Below are positions 63,133 through 64,000 of a DNA stretch of 64,000 nt, piece after piece. Position numbers and translations under genes: made by a program. This stretch comes from a bacterium (GTDB taxonomy: Bacteria; Krumholzibacteriota; Krumholzibacteriia; LZORAL124-64-63): assembly GCA_024231905.1 (NCBI GenBank), contig JAAEQC010000102.1, forward strand, positions 298,974 through 362,973, given 5' to 3'. Position 1 is the stretch's first letter. The number at the start of each line of letters is the position of its first letter. The notes beneath the pieces are model-generated. The model worked only from the letters and a program-made list of their open reading frames with translations. It made no database searches and was not told the origin of the DNA.

Positions 63133-64000
63133 ATGTCCGCCTGGCTCGCGCGCCGTCTCGCCGTCTCCCTGCTGCTGGTCTTCGTGGTGACCTCCACGGT
63201 GTTCTTCCTGGTGCGTCTGGCTCCGGGCGATCCCCTGCACCGGATGGTCGACGAGAGTCTCACCGACGCCGACCGGGACCTCGTGCGATCGCGCCTGGGC
63301 TTGGACCGCCCACTTGCCATCCAGTATCTGGACTGGCTCGGCGGTATCGTGCGCGGCGATCTGGGCACGAGCGTGAAGCAGCACCGGCCCGTAGCCGACA
63401 TCGTGGGCGAGGCCGTGGGACCCACCCTCCTACTGACCACCACGGCTTACGTCCTGCACCTGCTCCTGGCCTTCGGCGTGGGCGTGACCGTGGCCGCCCG
63501 GCGCGGTACGGCCTGGGACCACGGCCTGCAGACGATGGGCCTCGTGCTGTATTCCCTGCCCAGTTTCTGGTTCGGTCTGATGCTCATCATGCTCTTCGCT
63601 CGCAAGCTGGGCTGGTTCCCGGTGGGGGGCATGCATGCGCCCGACGCCGAATTCCTGGGGCCGGGAGCCCGTGCGGTCGACGTGGTGCACCATCTGGCGC
63701 TGCCCGCCCTCACCCTGGGCCTGGGCTCATTCATGGGCATGGCGCGCTACCTGCGGGCACGCCTCGACGAGATCCTGGCCGAGGAACACGTGCTGGTGGC
63801 CAGATCCAGGGGTATTCCCGAAGGTCGAATCCTGTGGCGGCACGCGGTGCGCGAAGCGCTTTTGCCGGTCATCACCCTGGTGGGGTTGCACCTGCCTTTC
63901 CTCATCGGCGGAGCGGTGGTGGTGGAGGTGGTCTTTGGCTGGCCGGGCATGGGCCGGGTTGCGGTGGAGGCCCTGTGGGCCCGCGACTACCCGGTGATCG
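63133..64000 (+). CDS. Oligopeptide/dipeptide-type ABC transporter permease, 3' end cut by the window
   Basis: The first 289 codons of an inner-membrane permease of the DppB/OppB family, open to the right edge with no stop. It begins MSAWLARRLAVSLLLVFVVT, followed by FFLVRLAPGDPL, a family hallmark, and LGLDRPLAIQYLDWL. Several transmembrane segments follow. The ATPase-coupling EAA loop is visible as ARSRGIPEGRILWRHAVREA near residues 225-245. ATG 63133 has GAAGGA upstream. The substrate cannot be told without the binding protein; peptides or nickel are typical. Confidence 0.93.
   Translation, partial: MSAWLARRLAVSLLLVFVVTSTVFFLVRLAPGDPLHRMVDESLTDADRDLVRSRLGLDRPLAIQYLDWLGGIVRGDLGTSVKQHRPVADIVGEAVGPTLLLTTTAYVLHLLLAFGVGVTVAARRGTAWDHGLQTMGLVLYSLPSFWFGLMLIMLFARKLGWFPVGGMHAPDAEFLGPGARAVDVVHHLALPALTLGLGSFMGMARYLRARLDEILAEEHVLVARSRGIPEGRILWRHAVREALLPVITLVGLHLPFLIGGAVVVEVVFGWPGMGRVAVEALWARDYPVI

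Noticed and set aside
1..64000. tRNA, rRNA or CRISPR elements
   Set aside because: No cloverleaf-like region, rRNA sequence or regularly spaced direct repeats were recognised in the few non-coding stretches.

Overview
This is a GC-rich bacterial chromosome segment, roughly 70% GC by eye, with genes packed into overlapping operons. The cell envelope looks double-membraned: there is a Wza-type polysaccharide exporter, a lipobox OmpA-like lipoprotein, a POTRA-bearing FtsQ and secreted peptidyl-prolyl isomerases. The glycine cleavage P-protein is split into two subunits. I cannot name the phylum from this alone. The combination would fit a GC-rich lineage such as Gemmatimonadota, Krumholzibacteriota or Eisenbacteria, but that is a low-confidence inference. 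No transposase, integrase, tRNA, rRNA, CRISPR array or phage gene was seen.

Layout. (1) 1-12913: a division and cell wall cluster, murF (cut by the left edge), mraY, murD, ftsW, murG, murC, ftsQ, ftsA, ftsZ, then a cytoplasmic TPR gene. murB and ddl, often found between murC and ftsQ, are absent. (2) 12930-17340: a single-domain response regulator divergent from a secreted TPR-parvulin fusion protein, then rpmB divergent from recG. (3) 17378-26536: the translation operon rimP, nusA, an L7Ae-family gene, infB, a fused rbfA-nrnA gene, truB and ribF. Its leader carries a promoter followed by a good intrinsic terminator. (4) 26550-44188: an exopolysaccharide island that separates ribF from rpsO. 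It encodes an oxidoreductase, an SLBB exporter, a Wzz-like chain-length protein, an O-antigen polymerase/ligase, a flippase, three GT4 glycosyltransferases, a reverse-strand set of two PLP sugar aminotransferases around a sulfotransferase, and then a phosphoglycosyl transferase, APS kinase and a CapD/WbpM-type 4,6-dehydratase. The Wzz and polymerase genes are near 50% GC, against about 70% around them. (5) 44194-48478: rpsO, pnp and an M16 peptidase, which resume the usual order after the island. (6) 48483-52962, reverse strand: an AlaC/DapL-type aminotransferase, a DUF4388 protein and a TPR/zinc-ribbon membrane protein. (7) 53133-57787: an OmpA-like lipoprotein with a clear terminator, an exported cyclophilin and uvrA. 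(8) 57818-63075: the glycine cleavage operon gcvT, gcvH, gcvPA, gcvPB plus a LipM/LplA-type gene. (9) 63133-64000: the start of an oligopeptide-type ABC permease cut by the right edge.

How it fits together. The first cluster makes lipid II and the division ring. The second makes 30S maturation, initiation and RNA-turnover factors. The island has most parts of a Wzx/Wzy-type pathway: lipid-linked initiation, glycosyl transfer, flipping, polymerisation and export. A PAPS-dependent sulfotransferase together with APS kinase suggests the glycan is sulfated, and the dehydratase plus aminotransferase suggest an amino-deoxy sugar.

Promoters are readable. Ten sites show a TTG-type -35 box, a 17 or 18 base spacer and a TA/CA/GA-type -10 box, and an eleventh weaker site lies before the sugar transferase. 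Start codons are often GTG or TTG, so several starts here were chosen by Shine-Dalgarno spacing. No single clearly undescribed system was found. The most interesting observations are the rimP-nusA leader switch, the RbfA-NrnA fusion, the island splitting the rimP-pnp cluster and its low-GC core.
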